Assembly: GCA_032718475.1 (NCBI GenBank)
Contig: JAUCBJ010000698.1
Location: 1 to 54,810, forward strand
Reading direction: 5' to 3'
DNA: 54,810 bases
Source of the DNA: Nemertoderma westbladi
Taxonomy: Eukaryota; Xenacoelomorpha; Nemertodermatida; Nemertodermatidae
The position numbers and the translations under genes are program-made. The number at the start of each line of letters is the position of its first letter. Position 1 is the first letter of the stretch. Positions 1 to 12,345 of the stretch are shown here, one piece after another. Under the pieces are notes generated by a model, which did not search any database, had not been told where the DNA came from, and saw only the letters and a list, made by a program, of their open reading frames with translations.

Positions 1-476
1 AAGAAGAGCATGCATAGTCCATGTGACACTGTATTAAAGAAGAGCAAAGTAACTTGCGGGAGTCGGTGTTCAAACTATTTTTATTTCTGTATAGAAACCT
101 AACCCTACTGTTAACTTTCGAGAAAATATTTTTCACAATCCTGTCATTTGAAAATGCGTCCAGCAGTCTTTAGGCGGCATCAGATCCTGGTCTTGGCAAT
201 TAGATGTTGCTATAGCTATTTATAACAGCTCATTGATTGTGTGTGCATATTAGAAAGACTAAGTAGGTATGAGGTACCGATATCTTCGAGGTTCTCTGGG
301 GTGTCCTGTCCTTCAAGGGGACACATTAGCACTCTTCCTCTTCAATATTGAGATTAACTATGTGCTGCGGACATCTCTCGATATTGACAATGCTGAAGAT
401 TGGGTGGTATTATGTCCACCATCATGTAGCCGAAGTCATGGGTCCTCAGCAGCTAACCGATCTTGAGTTTTCAGTT
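1..476. other. Left flank, no gene seen
   Basis: Mixed AT-rich sequence with short frames only. I see no domain, splice structure or repeat unit here. The minisatellite begins at its right edge after a short related stretch (catgggtcctcagcag near 438). Confidence 0.5.
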
Positions 477-3400
477 ACAGCAAACAGAATCCTCCACCCT
501 TTACAGCACTACAGCTCAACCATGGGTACACAAACAGAATCCTTCACCCTTTACAGCACTATAGCTCAACCATGGGTACGGCAAACAGAATCCTCCACCC
601 TTTACAGCACTATAGCTCAATCATGGGTACATCAAACAGAATCCTCCACCCTTTACAGCACTATAGCTCAACCATGGGTAGACAAACAGAATCCTCCACC
701 CTTTACAGCACTATAGCTCAACCATGGGTACAGCAAACAGAATCCTCCACCCTTTACAGCACTATAGCTCAACCATGGGTACATCAAACAGAATCCTCCA
801 CCATTTACAGCACTATAGCTCAACCATGGGTACTTCAAACAGAATCCTCCACCCTTTACAGCACTATAGTTCATCATTGGGTACAGCAAACAGAATCCTC
901 CACCCTTTACAGCACTATAACTCAACCATGGGTACAGCAAACAGAATCCTCCACCCTTTACAGCACTATAACTCAACCATGGGTACAGCAAACAGAATCC
1001 TCCACCCTTTACAGCACTATAGCTCAACCATGGGTACACAAACAGAATCCTCTAACCTTTACAGCACTATAGTTCAACCATGGGTACATCAAACAGAATC
1101 CTCCACCCTTTACAGCACTATAGCTCAACCATGGGTAGACAAACAGAATCCTCCACCCTTTACAGCACTATAACTCAACCATGGGTACATCAAACAGAAT
1201 CCTCCACCCTTTACAGCACTACAGCTCAACCATGGGTAGACAAACAGAATCCTCCACCCTTTACAGCACTATAGTTCATTATTGGGTGCAGCAAACAGAA
1301 TCCTCCACCCTTTACAGCACTATAGCTCAACCATGGGTACAGCAAACAGAATCCTCCACCCTTTACAGCACTATAGTTCATCATTGGGTGCAGCAAACAG
1401 AATCCTCCACCCTTTACAGCACTATAGCTCAAACATGGGTACACAAACAGAATCCTCTACCCTTTACAGCACTATAGTTCAACCATGGGTACATCAAACA
1501 GAATCCTCCACCCTTTAAAAGCACTATAGCTCAACCATGGGTACATCAAACAGAATCCTCCACCCTTTACAGCACTATAGCTCAACCATGGGTACATCCA
1601 ACAGAATCCTCCACCCTTTACAGCACTATAACTCAACCATGGGTACAGCAAACAGAATCCTCCACCCTTTACAGCACTATAGTTCATCATTGGGTGCAGC
1701 AAACAGAATCCTCCACCCTTTACAGCACTATAGCTCAACCATGGGTACAGCAAACAAAATCCTCCACCCTTTACAGCACTATAGCTCAACCATGGGTACA
1801 TCAAACAGAATCCTCCACCCTTTACAGCACTATAGCTCAACCATGGGTACATCAAACAGAATCCTCCACCCTTTACAGCACTATAGCTCAACCATGGGTA
1901 CGCAAACAGAATCCTCCACCCTTTACAGCACTATAGCTCAACCATTGCTACGCAAACAGAATCCTCCACCCTTTACAGCACTATAGCTCAACCATGGGTA
2001 CATCAAACAGAATCCTCCACCCTTTACAGCACTATAGCTCAACCATGGGTACATCAAACAGAATCCTCCACCCTTTACAGCACTATAGCTCAACCATGGG
2101 TACTTCAAACAGAATCATCCACCCTTTACAGCACTATAGCTCAACCATGGGTACATCAAACAGAATCCTCCACCCTTTACAGCACTATAGCTCAACCATG
2201 GGTACATCAAACAGAATCCTCCACCCTTTACAGCACTATAGCTCAACCATGGGTACAGCAAACAGAATCCTCCACCCTTTACAGCACTATAACTCAACCA
2301 TTGGTACACAAACAGAATCCTCCACCCTTTACAGCACTATAGCTCAACCATGGGTAGACAAACAGAATCCTCCACCCTTTACAGCACTATAGCTCAACCA
2401 TGGGTACAGCAAACAGAATCCTCCACCCTTTACAGCACTATAGCTCAACCATGGGTAGACAAACAGAATCCTCCACCCTTTACAGCACTATAGCTCAACC
2501 ATGGGTACATCAAACAGAATCCTCCACCCTTTACAGCACTATAACTCAACCATGGGTACATCAAACAGAATCCTCCACCCTTTACAGCACTATAGCTCAA
2601 CCATGGGTACAGCAAACAGAATCCTCCACCCTTTACAGCACTATAGCTCAACCATGGGTAGACAAACAGAATCCTCCACCCTTTACAGCACTATAGCTCA
2701 ACCATGGGTACATCAAACAGAATCCTCCACCCTTTACAGCACTATAGCTCAACCATGGGTACAGCAAACAGAATCCTCCACCCTTTACAGCACTATAACT
2801 CAACCATTGGTACACAAACAGAATCCTCCACCCTTTACAGCACTATAACTCAACCATGGGTACAGCAAACAGAATCCTCCACCCTTTACAGCACTATAGC
2901 TCAACCATTGGTACGCAAACAGAATCCTCCACCCTTTACAGCACTATAGCTCAACCATGGGTACATCAACCAGAATCCTCCACCCTTTACAGCACTATAG
3001 CTCAACCATGGGTACATCAAACAGAATCCTCCACCCTTTACAGCACTATAGCTCAACCATGGGTACATCAAACAGAATCCTCCACCCTTTACAGCACTAT
3101 AGCTCAACCATGGGTACTTCAAACAGAATCATCCACCCTTTACAGCACTATAGCTCAACCATGGGTACAGCAAACAGAATCCTCCACCCTTTACAGCACT
3201 ATAGCTCAACCATTGGTACACAAACAGAATCCTCCACCCTTTACAGCACTATAGCTCAACCATGGGTACGCAAACAGAATCCTCCACCCTTTACAGCACT
3301 ATAGTTCAACCATGGGTACTCAAACGGAATCCTCCACCCTTTACAGCACTATAGCTCAACCATGGGTACAGCAAACAGAATCCTCCACCCTTTACAGCAC

Positions 3401-4983
3401 TATAGCTCAACCATTGGTACACAAACAGAATCCTCCACCCTTTACAGCACTATAGCTCAACCATGGGTACGCAAACAGAATCCTCCACCCTTTACAGCAC
3501 TATAGCTCAACCATGGGTACGCAAACAGAATCCTCCACCCTTTACAGCACTATAGTTCAACCATGGGTACATCAAACAGAATCCTTCACCCTTTACAGCA
3601 CTATACAGCTCAACCATGGGTAGACAAACAGAATCCTCCACCCTTTACAGCACTATAGCTCAATCATGGGTTCACAAACAGAATCCTCCACCCTTTACAG
3701 CACTATAGCTCAACCATGGGTACACAAACAGAATCCTCCACCCTTTACAGCACTATAGTTCAACCATTGGTACACAAACAGAATCCTCCACCCTTTACAG
3801 CACTATAGCTCAACCCTGGGTAGACAAACAGAACCCTCCACCCTTTACAGCACTATAGCTCAACCATGGGTACATCAAACAGAATCCTCCACCCTTTACA
3901 GCACTATAGCTCAACCATGGGTACATCAAACAGAACCCTCCACCCTTTACAGCACTATAGTTCAACCATTGGTACACAAACAGAATCCTCCACCCTTTAC
4001 AGCACTATAGCTCAACCATGGGTACAGCAAACAGAATCCTCCACCCTTTACAGCACTATAGCTCAACCATGGGTACGCAAACAGAATCCTCCACCCTTTA
4101 CAGCACTATAGCTCAACCATGGGTACATCAAACAGAATCCTCCACCCTTTACAGCACTACAGCTCAACCATGGGTACGCAAACAGAATCCTCCACCCTTT
4201 ACAGCACTATAGCTCAACCATGGGTACAGCAAACAGAATCCTCCACCCTTTACAGCACTATAGCTCAACCATGGGTACAGCAAACAGAATCCTCCACCCT
4301 TTACAGCACTATAGCTCAACCATTGGTACACAAACAGAATCCTCCACCCTTTACAGCACTATAGCTCAACCATGGGTACATCAAACAGAATCCTCCACCC
4401 TTTACAGCACTATAGCTCAACCATGGGTACAGCAAACAGAATCCTCCACCCTTTACAGCACTATAGCTCAACCATGGGTACGCAAACAGAATCCTCCACC
4501 CTTTACAGCACTATAGCTCAACCATGGGTACAGCAAACAGAATCCTCCACCCTTTACAGCACTACAGCTCAACCATGGGTACACAAACAGAATCATCCAC
4601 CCTTTACAGCACTATAGTTCAACCATGGGTACATCAAACAGAATCCTCCACCCTTTACAGCACTATAGTTCAACCATTGGTACACAAACAGAATCCTCCA
4701 CCCTTTACAGCACTATAGCTCAACCATGGGTACATCAAACAGAATCCTCCACCCTTTACAGCACTATAGCTCAACCATGGGTACAGCAAACAGAATCCTC
4801 CACCCTTTACAGCACTATAGCTCAACCATGGGTACGCAAACAGAATCCTCCACCCTTTACAGCACTATAGCTCAACCATGGGTACAGCAAACAGAATCCT
4901 CCACCCTTTACAGCACTATAGCTCAACCATGGGTAGACAAACAGAATCCTCCACCCTTTACAGCACTATAGTTCATCATTGGG
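477..4983. repeat. Minisatellite, about 89 copies of a 50/51-bp unit
   Basis: The unit reads roughly caaacagaatcctccaccc, then tttacagcactatagctcaa, then ccatgggta and a short linker. The linker is either three bases (cag, cat, ctt; 51-bp unit) or two (ca, ga, cg; 50-bp unit). Most units carry an NcoI-like ccatgg; variants read ccattgg or tcatcattggg. A 51-bp unit keeps a 17-codon frame open, and a 50-bp unit shifts it. Two plus-strand frames and one minus-strand frame stay open for long runs, while the remaining plus frame meets a TAG in each unit. The open frames are therefore a by-product of unit length, and I do not call them genes. Units are very similar throughout, which suggests recent amplification or homogenisation. 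Confidence 0.95.
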
Positions 4984-5397
4984 GTATCAATAAAAAAATT
5001 TCAAATTTTTTTTATACAATTGTTTTATTGATTTTAAACACGTTTTAGAATGATTCCATGCGTTCTAAATAGAATCCAAATTTTTTCTAAAAAATGTTAT
5101 AGAACAAAAAATATTTGTTCTAGAATATAATGTTTTTTAAAATGAATAGCTAACATGTTCTGGAACGTTTTACGTCCATTTTGCAAATTGCAGCAAATGA
5201 AAATTTATAGAACTCACCCCATATTGCCATATCAAAATAATGTAAAATAAAACTGGCCTGTTTTTAAGAGGCCACTCCAAGTAACCTGTTTAGGCCGTAT
5301 AAATATACTGTAGTAGGCCATGATTGTATTAGTGTTTCCAATGGAAGCTACATAGTTGAAATTCGAAATACTCACCTAGCTGTTTAGGCTAGACTTC
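4984..5397. other. AT-rich spacer between minisatellite and non-LTR element
   Basis: AT-rich DNA with several tctaga/ttctagaa-type palindromes and no coding signal. The 5' limit of the truncated non-LTR element that follows cannot be fixed, so part of this stretch may belong to it. Confidence 0.4.
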
Positions 5398-6465
5398 GTG
5401 ACCCGACCCACCCCCACGCACGCCCACACCTTCACCTTGTCACCTTTCAGTTTTTCTATTCAGTCAATTAAATGGGAAGAAGAAGAGTTTGCTTCATGTA
5501 GAACAGTGGACGATTTCTTCCTAGCATTTAGCAAGGTTATGAAAAGTGGTATAAATACTTATATTCCTTACAAGGAATTTTGTAACGATAGCAACCAAAA
5601 GAAGTACCCTCATTACGTCAAGATTTTACAGAAAGCAAAGAAACGCTTGTGGCGCAGGCGTCACTCGGAAGGCGGTATGGCTGCGTATAAATGTGTTGCA
5701 GCGCAAGCTTCCCGCGCCGCTCACCGTGCTGACTGCGAGCGGGAAATCCGGATTCTCAGTTCTGGAAACACAAATGCGATCTTTCGGTACCTGAAGAAAA
5801 AGAACTCCAACAGATCGGACATTGGCCCCCTGAAATACAAAGGTGAAACAGTAATTGATGACGAAACTAAGGCTACCATTTTTTCCTCTGTCTTTTCAGA
5901 AAATTTTACCCCTGACAATAATGTGCCTTTAAATTTTAACCGCAAAGTACCCTATAATGTTAATTTATCTTCTGTTGATTTTAATCCTGTAAATGTTTTA
6001 ACTTTTTTACATAAACTAGCTCCGAAACACAGTTCCACCCCGGACGGGTTCCCGGCTATTCTATTTTCTAAACTAGCTTGTACCATAGCAGCGCCCTTAT
6101 CAGTTATTTTCCGTGTCTCTTTTGAATCGCACGCCCTTCCATCTGTTTGGCTCACTGCCTACATTATACCTGTATTTAAAAAGGGCGATTCATCAGGCCC
6201 TTATAATTACAGACCTATCTCCCTCACGTGCATAACCTGTAAGATAATGGAAATGGTAATTAAAGATGCTTTGATAAATTACCTGTTAACAAACAAATTA
6301 ATTACCCGGGCACAACACGGTTTTTTAAAGAGAAAAAGTACATGTACACAATTATTAGATTGTCTTTCCGATTGGTGCAAACTTATAGATAAGCGTAAAA
6401 ATGTTGATGTAATATATGTAGATTTCTCTAAAGCGTTCGATTCTGTCGTACATAGTAAACTTCTG
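5398..6465 (+). pseudogene. Non-LTR retrotransposon RT, 5' half of an interrupted copy
   Basis: The frame encodes the linker and N-terminal half of a CR1/L2/Jockey-type reverse transcriptase. Visible motifs are KHSSTPDGFP, IIPVFKKGDSSGPYNYRPIS, RAQHGFLKRKST and IYVDFSKAFDSVVHSKLL, which is RT motif A with its catalytic aspartate. No apurinic-type endonuclease domain precedes it, so the copy is 5' truncated; the first residues (TRPTPTHAHTF) look like non-element sequence. At 6465 the frame runs into another transposon, and the rest of this RT resumes at 10266. The frame stays open to 7326 only because it happens to join the inserted element's ORF1 in phase. The apparent 642-residue protein is an artefact of nesting. 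Confidence 0.9.
6410..6465 (+). repeat. Left copy of a 56-bp target site duplication
   Basis: These 56 bases, starting taatatatgtag and ending aaacttctg, are repeated without a mismatch at 10210-10265. They are RT codons of the outer element. The sequence diverges on both sides, so this is the duplication made when the 6466-10209 element inserted. Confidence 0.92.
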
Positions 6466-6552
6466 CGCTACTCTGCTACTGCCCTACTGACCTACAAATT
6501 TTGCTACCGGTACTTCTGTATTACTACTGCACTATCTGATTATTATTGCGAT

Positions 6553-7326
6553 ATGGTGGAAGCCGCGAAGTTTATAGCGCTTCAAGATGATATCTTTCGT
6601 TTAGTTCAATCTTTCAAGCGAAAGAAATCAGTAACTGTCGACGAAGAGAAATCAGTATCCGAAAAACTTATCGCCATGAGCTCTATGTACACGGTAACCC
6701 TCGGTAAACTCGCCGAATCTCGCGAGGAAACAATTGCTGCAAAGAACGAGCTCCTCCACGCCAAAACGGTTCCGGTTCCAACATCGAGCCCTCCGGTTCG
6801 GGGCTGGGAATCAACCCCAACCTCATACGTCCGCCGCGAATCTAACCTCACTAGGCTACCTACAGGACCTCGCACACCTCGACCAGAATCTCTTCGCGGG
6901 AACAAGGTTGGTGGCACTCTCAGAGTTCCCCAGCTCCAACAGAAAACGCCAACAGTCCGAAAGGCTCACATCCACATAGGCAGACTAGATCCGTCCGTCA
7001 CCGCCGAGGAGGTTAGCAACTACCTAACCAAGGAGGAACTCCCCTTCGAGGAAGTAATACCCATCATTCCAAGAACAGACTCCCCGTTTATTAGCTTCCA
7101 CGTGATCTGTGATCAAGTCGATCGAGATTCCTTAATGAACCCCGATGCCTGGGGTGCAGGCATCAGCATCCGGAACTACGCACTCAATGACGAAGAACGT
7201 GTTCGATATGGACTCAAACCTCGATTACTCAACCCAAACCCGGTCCCTTTACCACAGACAGCCGCAAATTCAGCTACCGCGGTCTCGGGGGACGACAACC
7301 TCACCCGCAACCCACCCCCTCCATAG
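6553..7326 (+). CDS. ORF1 protein of nested non-LTR element, RRM-like
   Basis: This 257-residue product is probably the nucleic-acid-binding ORF1 protein. The start ATG lies 87 bases inside the element boundary. Residues 1-75 are helical and charged (VEAAKFIALQDDIFRLVQSF, KLAESREETIAAKNELLHAK) and could form a coiled coil. Residues 75-135 are rich in Pro, Arg, Ser and Thr. From about residue 137, AHIHIGRLDPSVTAEEVSNY starts a beta-alpha-beta segment like an RNA recognition motif. ORF1 proteins with RRM or esterase-like parts are known in several non-LTR groups and coat the element RNA. The next frame (ORF2) is open upstream across the ORF1 stop, so the two may be translationally coupled. Family membership beyond RRM-like is not certain. 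Confidence 0.7.
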   Translation: MVEAAKFIALQDDIFRLVQSFKRKKSVTVDEEKSVSEKLIAMSSMYTVTLGKLAESREETIAAKNELLHAKTVPVPTSSPPVRGWESTPTSYVRRESNLTRLPTGPRTPRPESLRGNKVGGTLRVPQLQQKTPTVRKAHIHIGRLDPSVTAEEVSNYLTKEELPFEEVIPIIPRTDSPFISFHVICDQVDRDSLMNPDAWGAGISIRNYALNDEERVRYGLKPRLLNPNPVPLPQTAANSATAVSGDDNLTRNPPPP

Positions 7327-7352
7327 CGCTCCCCCAATCGATTAAACTCTCT

Positions 7353-10116
7353 GTGTGGAACGTCGAAGGTCTACAGTTTATTCTAGATAACCTGACCCCG
7401 GATGAGCTATTTATTAATGACGATGTATTATTACTAACTGAAACATTTTATTCGAAATCAACTTTGTGTAATGTAAATAACTATTATCCATTTATAGAAC
7501 CAGCCGTCACTCAAAGAAGGGGGCGCCCTTCAGAGGGACTCTCTATCTTATGCAAACCTAACTTAGATCCATCTCTTATCGCAACAGAAAAACAGTTCAT
7601 TATCATCAACACTCGGGCATCCAACATAGCGGTTTTCTACTTCAATCCAAACCACCAGGTTGAAGACGTTATTCTCTTCATCGCAGGCGCTCTTGCACAA
7701 ACTGATCCAAACAAAACCACTATAATCGGTGGGGATTTCAACTGCCGTCTCGACTCCGGCGACCGGGGTTCTAAGCTCAGCGACTATCTGTCCAACCTAG
7801 GGTTTATATGTTTAAACGACCCAACCGTAGCAACTTATTGCTCTCCACAGGGAACGAGTTGTATTGACCTAGTGTTCGTAAGACTCCTGGGTCCTACCAA
7901 TCAGACGCATACAATAACTGTAACCACTAACCCGATCCGAAAACACCAACGCGTTACAGCAACAATTTATATTCCCGACCCTCTTATAGATATAGACTAT
8001 CGACCTCCCATGTTAAGCCGAAAGATCGACATTAATAAACTTGGGGTACACCCAACTATATTGGCCAGTGGAATCAGCAATGCTCTGGAAGACTCAGATA
8101 TTGACCTAGCGACTACACTACTGACACAAACACTAACGGAATCGACGATCCCTAAGAAACCACAACAATCCGCTGGTAAACCGTGGTTCGATACTGACTG
8201 CCAACGACTTAAGCGTTCCCTCTTACTGGCAATGACGAGACGCGAACAGTCTAGCGACGACAATAAGGAATTCTGGAATCAACGTAAACAGTATAAGAAG
8301 CTAATCAAAACGAAACGACAGGAGTACGAGGACAACTGCCTCTTACAAAAACTCAATAAAGCCGAGGTGAAACCTTGGCTCCTATTTAAGGATACACAAT
8401 CCTCAGTCGCCCCCATAGATTCCACAAGGCTGGAGTCCCACTTCTCCAACCTCGTCGGTACCCCTAACATCCCGCCATCCTGCCCAACCGTTCCCGACTC
8501 TTCCGACAGTGAGCGAACCTCCGCTGAATGGTTCAATGAACCAATCACAGCCGAGGAAGTTGCGGCAACCATCCGCGATTCTGCGAACAATAAATCCTGC
8601 GGCCCCGATCAACTGTTCTATGAACACCTAAAGTCCACCATCGTATTTATTCTAGTCCCCTTAACACTCTTATACAATGCCTGTATTAACCTCGGGAAAT
8701 TACCAACACTGTGGTATCAGAGTATCATAAAGATCCTTTACAAACGAAAAGGTTCTGTAACAGATCCAGATAATTATAGAGGAATCGCTCTCCTCTCGGT
8801 TCTCCTGAAATTATTTACATCAATAATTAATAAGCGAATTCGCCTACACGTAATCCACCTAATACCCGGGGTCCAATACGGATTTATGCAGGGGAGGTCT
8901 ACTCGCCACGCGGTGGAGCAACTTCTTGCCGATATCTCGGCGAACTGGCTCCGGCAAGCGATTTGTTTTTGTCGCGTTCGTCGACTTCCGGAAGGCGTTT
9001 GATGTTGTCCCAAGGGCAGTTCTTCTTTACAAGTTATATAACTTTGGTATTAAAGGGAAGATTTACGGTATAATTAAAGATCTACTAAACAATGACATCC
9101 GAATATACGACGGACTCCGTCTATCGAAAACCATTAAGCAACTTCGCGGAATCCTCCAGGGTGATTGTCTATCCCCAACGTGTTTTATAATATTTATCGC
9201 TGATCTCGCCCACACAATACTTAGGGTGTGTCGATTTATTAAACTGATATTCTACGCAGATGATCTGGCACTGTATTCCGATGACCGCGAGGAACTACAA
9301 CGCGCTCTCGATACGTTATATGATTGGTGCCTCCTAAACGGAATGACTGTAAACTTAAAGAAAACTAAAATTATTAAATTCCGTAAAGCCGGGCGTCTAG
9401 CTCGCGCAGACAAGTTTACCTACAATAACACTCCCATAGAAATCGTCAACCGTTACGAGTATCTCGGACTAGTCCTTCAACCGTCCCTCTGCTTCTCTGA
9501 GCACATCCAGTTAAAGAAAGCCACTGCTTATTCAACGATCGGTTCACTGACACATCTCCGTTTACTCTCTATTGAAACAGGACTAAAAATATTCAACATG
9601 AAAATTGCCCCTTCAGCACTCTACCTAATAACTAGTATTGGTAAATACCTAACATTACAGAACCTTAAAGAATTGGATAAAATAAAGACGCAACACATCA
9701 AAAGAATGTTGTCTCTCCACACATCAGCCTCCTCTACACTCGCTCTAAACTTGATTAACGAACCTCCATTTATGGCCGCAGTACTATTGAAATATCCAGA
9801 CTTATTAACTGATGACGTCTCCTCCAGATACCGCGAGCACCGACGCAAACGCAACAACAACTTCATCACAGAATCTTTCCTGGACGGCCCCGGATTCCAG
9901 AGCTCCCATTGGAAAATGGCTGGTCAGCGTAACAGGCACGTTATTACTCGTGCGACCGCCCATGGGTTCCACCACCTAATCTGCGTCAACCAAACGCCTT
10001 TCCACTCGCTATCCACCGAATGTATATGTCAGTACTGTAACCTCCCATGTACACGACGATATCATGCACTGAACTGCAGCGACTGCCCTCCACTTTCCCG
10101 TCTCGCATCTCAATAA
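7353..10116 (+). pseudogene. ORF2 of nested non-LTR element: endonuclease-RT-zinc knuckle, frameshifted
   Basis: The first part (to about 8960) starts with SVWNVEGL and has the apurinic-type endonuclease signatures LLLTETF, IIGGDFNCRLD, a distal SCIDLVFV and HQRVT. RT follows, with CGPDQLFYEHL, NYRGIALLSVLLKLF and VQYGFMQGRSTRHAVEQLL. Near 8950-8985 the reading frame shifts by one base. The downstream frame (to 10116) carries VAFVDFRKAFDVV, ILQGDCLSPTCF and the catalytic FYADDLALYS, then a C-terminal Cys/His cluster (CQYCNLPC...HALNC) typical of non-LTR ORF2 ends. The initiation codon is unclear: the frame is open upstream of the GTG at 7353, overlapping the end of ORF1. Apart from the one shift the coding sequence looks intact. 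The reaction would be target-primed reverse transcription in the nucleus. Confidence 0.9.
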
Positions 10117-10209
10117 CTAATAATTGTATTCAATTTATTTTCTATTTATTTATGTACATAAATTTTACTGGTTTCCATTTACCCCGCCTGGGGGTGTATC
10201 GAATTAATA

Positions 10210-10265
10210 TAATATATGTAGATTTCTCTAAAGCGTTCGATTCTGTCGTACATAGTAAACTTCTG
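10210..10265 (+). repeat. Right copy of the 56-bp target site duplication
   Basis: Identical to 6410-6465. The outer RT frame resumes immediately after it (KLLCKLSGYGVCGSLLDW). Confidence 0.92.
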
Positions 10266-11305
10266 TGTAAATTATCGGGGTATGGTGTTTGTGGGAGTCT
10301 ATTAGATTGGTTTAAAGCATTTTTATCCAACAGATCTCAGCAAGTTTTGGTGGGCAATATGTTTTCACAGGTTTGTGCAGTTATCTCTGGTACGCCGCAA
10401 GGCAGTGTTATCGGACCTTTACTTTTTATGTTATTTATCAACGACTTACCTGACCTTCTTTTACCAGTTAGTGCCAAGTTACTGTATATGCCGATGATGT
10501 GAAAATATATTCCTCCTCTGATCAGCGAAATTATATTGTCACTGCTCTTCGGCAACTGGAGACTTGGGCGTCAGAATGCCAGCTAAACTTAGCTGCTCAT
10601 AAATGTTTTGCGGTTTATATTGGTGCGACTAATCCTAAGCATATATATTTTTTAAACAGTGCTGTGCTTAAATCTGAATCCTCCTGTAAAGATCTTGGCC
10701 TTTTAATTGCCCCTGATCTCAAGTTTAATATTTACTGCAAGGCTCAGGTTGCGAAAGCCTTTAGAGTAATTAACATGCTTTTTAGAAACATTGTCTCCAC
10801 AAACAAGTCGGCTTTACTAACAGCATATAAATCTATGGTGCGTCCTCTACTTGAATATTGTACCCCTGTGTGGTCTCCGTTTACAAAGAGATTTATAAAC
10901 CTCGTGGAACGTGTACAACGGTACTTCTGTAGGCGACTCTTTCTTAGGTGAAATCTGTCCCCCGCTACTTATATTGATCGCTTACATTTTTTGAATTTGC
11001 AGCCGCTAGAGGTACGTAGACATGTTTTCGATTTAAAGATGGTCTACCGTATAAAACACGGACTGGTAGATCTTGAGAGCGCCCAGTACTTTTCTGAGCC
11101 GCCTCGTTCAGGTCTGAGAGGCCACAACCAAAAGCTTTTTGTACCTCGCTGTCGGCTGCAGATATACAAACATTATTTTTCAAATCGTGTTGTGCCGCTC
11201 TGGAACTCCTTGCCGTCTGAAACTGTTGGTGCAAAATCAATTTCAATATTTTCTCATTTGCTACTTGATTTCGATTTTATGCCTTTCTGTAACTTTGATA
11301 TCTGA
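10266..11305 (+). pseudogene. Non-LTR retrotransposon RT, 3' half of the interrupted copy
   Basis: This continues the element begun at 5398. RT motif B is seen as SGTPQGSVIGPLLFMLFIND. The catalytic YADD box at about 10483-10497 is broken by an extra dinucleotide in a tatat run, and the downstream frame then reads VKIYSSSDQRNY. Thumb and C-terminal parts follow (AYKSMVRPLLEYCTPVWSPF, RVQRYFCRRLF). A TGA at 10949-10951 stops the frame, which stays open afterwards (YIDRLHFLNLQPLEVRRHVF and so on) to 11305. The C-terminus NSLPSETVGAKSISIF is the usual end of CR1/Jockey-like ORF2 proteins. The copy has three breaks (interruption, dinucleotide insertion, stop) and is dead. The following bases hold imperfect tctgatat repeats that may be its 3' tail. 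Confidence 0.9.
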
Positions 11306-12345
11306 TATTATTACTTTATCTGATATAATTTAATTATTGTTCATATCATCCATGGTCCAAATTTTAGTTTTACTTATACCCAATTTCTTACCGTCCTGAG
11401 TGTAGCTGAAATGATTTTATTTCTGAAAATTTTTATAAATCCGTTTTTCTTCAAAATTGTTATTGCTGTTTTTACATGTGTTTTCATTGTATCGTCCGAA
11501 ATTCTACATCCTACTGTATGTATACTCATAAATCTACTGTATGTATAGTGAACTTTAAACCTACACTGTAAGTGCCTGGTGCCTAGTGGTGGTCTCCCTC
11601 TAACGTGTTTTATTTGTTTGTATAAATTGTTGTATTTTTTACCATTAAAGAGCGCTAATAATTCCACTCGTTTGCTTATCCTCATAGGTTATTCGTATAC
11701 AGTATGTTCTGTTCCCACCAAGCTGCCAACACAACTATTATTATATTTAATATCTTGGGAAGGGGCATTGGCATCTAATGAGAAAACACTGGATTCAAAT
11801 AATTAATTATTTAGAAGGCCTGTTATTGGCTGAGCTGAGTTGAGGCTTCCCTGGATTCAGTCTCATTTTAGTACTAGCCGTACTAGTACTAGTACAGTAC
11901 TAGCCTATGTCAGTATGTCCAGTGTCCAGATGTCTGTATGTAGTGTCAGAGTGTAGTACAGTAATTAGGTATAGCAGTACTGCAGTATAGTACCGCAACC
12001 GCAGTACCGGTACCTGTAGTTATCTGTGTATTACATCAGTACATAGGCCTCTACAAGTATAGGCCTACTGCTGTACTGCCTACAGTCTGACAATACTGCT
12101 GTACTGCCTACAGTCTGACAATACTGCAGTACCGGTATACCGTAGCCTACTACACTAGTTCCCGAAAAACTGAAAAAGTAAAAATGTAGAACGACCTATA
12201 ACAGTACCGATATAAGACTGTAAGAACCAGATAACGGGCTATAACGATCTACAGATCTATAACGAGCTATAATTCAGTAGGCCTACTGCAGTAATCTCAA
12301 AATTTAGAATAAAATAATATATTTTAGGGTAAAGCGGTAAACTGA
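11306..12345. other. Non-coding spacer with AGTAC palindromes and a 28-bp duplication
   Basis: No gene is seen. Between 11875 and 12130 the DNA is dense in agtact/gtactagtac palindromes. A 28-bp unit (tactgctgtactgcctacag plus tctgacaa) occurs twice in tandem at about 12067-12122. Confidence 0.5.

Larger units (their letters stand above)
6466..10209 (+). mobile_element. Nested non-LTR retrotransposon, nearly full length
   Basis: This 3744-bp element sits inside the RT of another non-LTR element and is bounded by identical 56-bp duplications. It has an 87-base 5' leader, an ORF1 with an RRM-like fold (6553-7326), an ORF2 with endonuclease, RT and a C-terminal zinc knuckle (7353-10116, one frameshift), and a short 3' tail without poly(A). 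The identical duplications and a single obvious coding lesion indicate a young insertion. The clade is not settled from sequence reading alone. The ORF1/ORF2 layout with an apurinic-type endonuclease and a CCHC knuckle after RT fits the I/Jockey/R1/Loa-like groups. Confidence 0.88.

Noticed and set aside
269-4971. Many 60-170-codon frames on both strands across 269-4971, which look like a family of repeat proteins
   Set aside because: They arise because the 51-bp unit is a multiple of three and lacks stops in two plus frames and one minus frame. The 50-bp units shift the frames at random and no start, promoter or domain is present.
477-4983. CRISPR-like array
   Set aside because: The whole unit is conserved with no variable spacers, and the window is eukaryotic.
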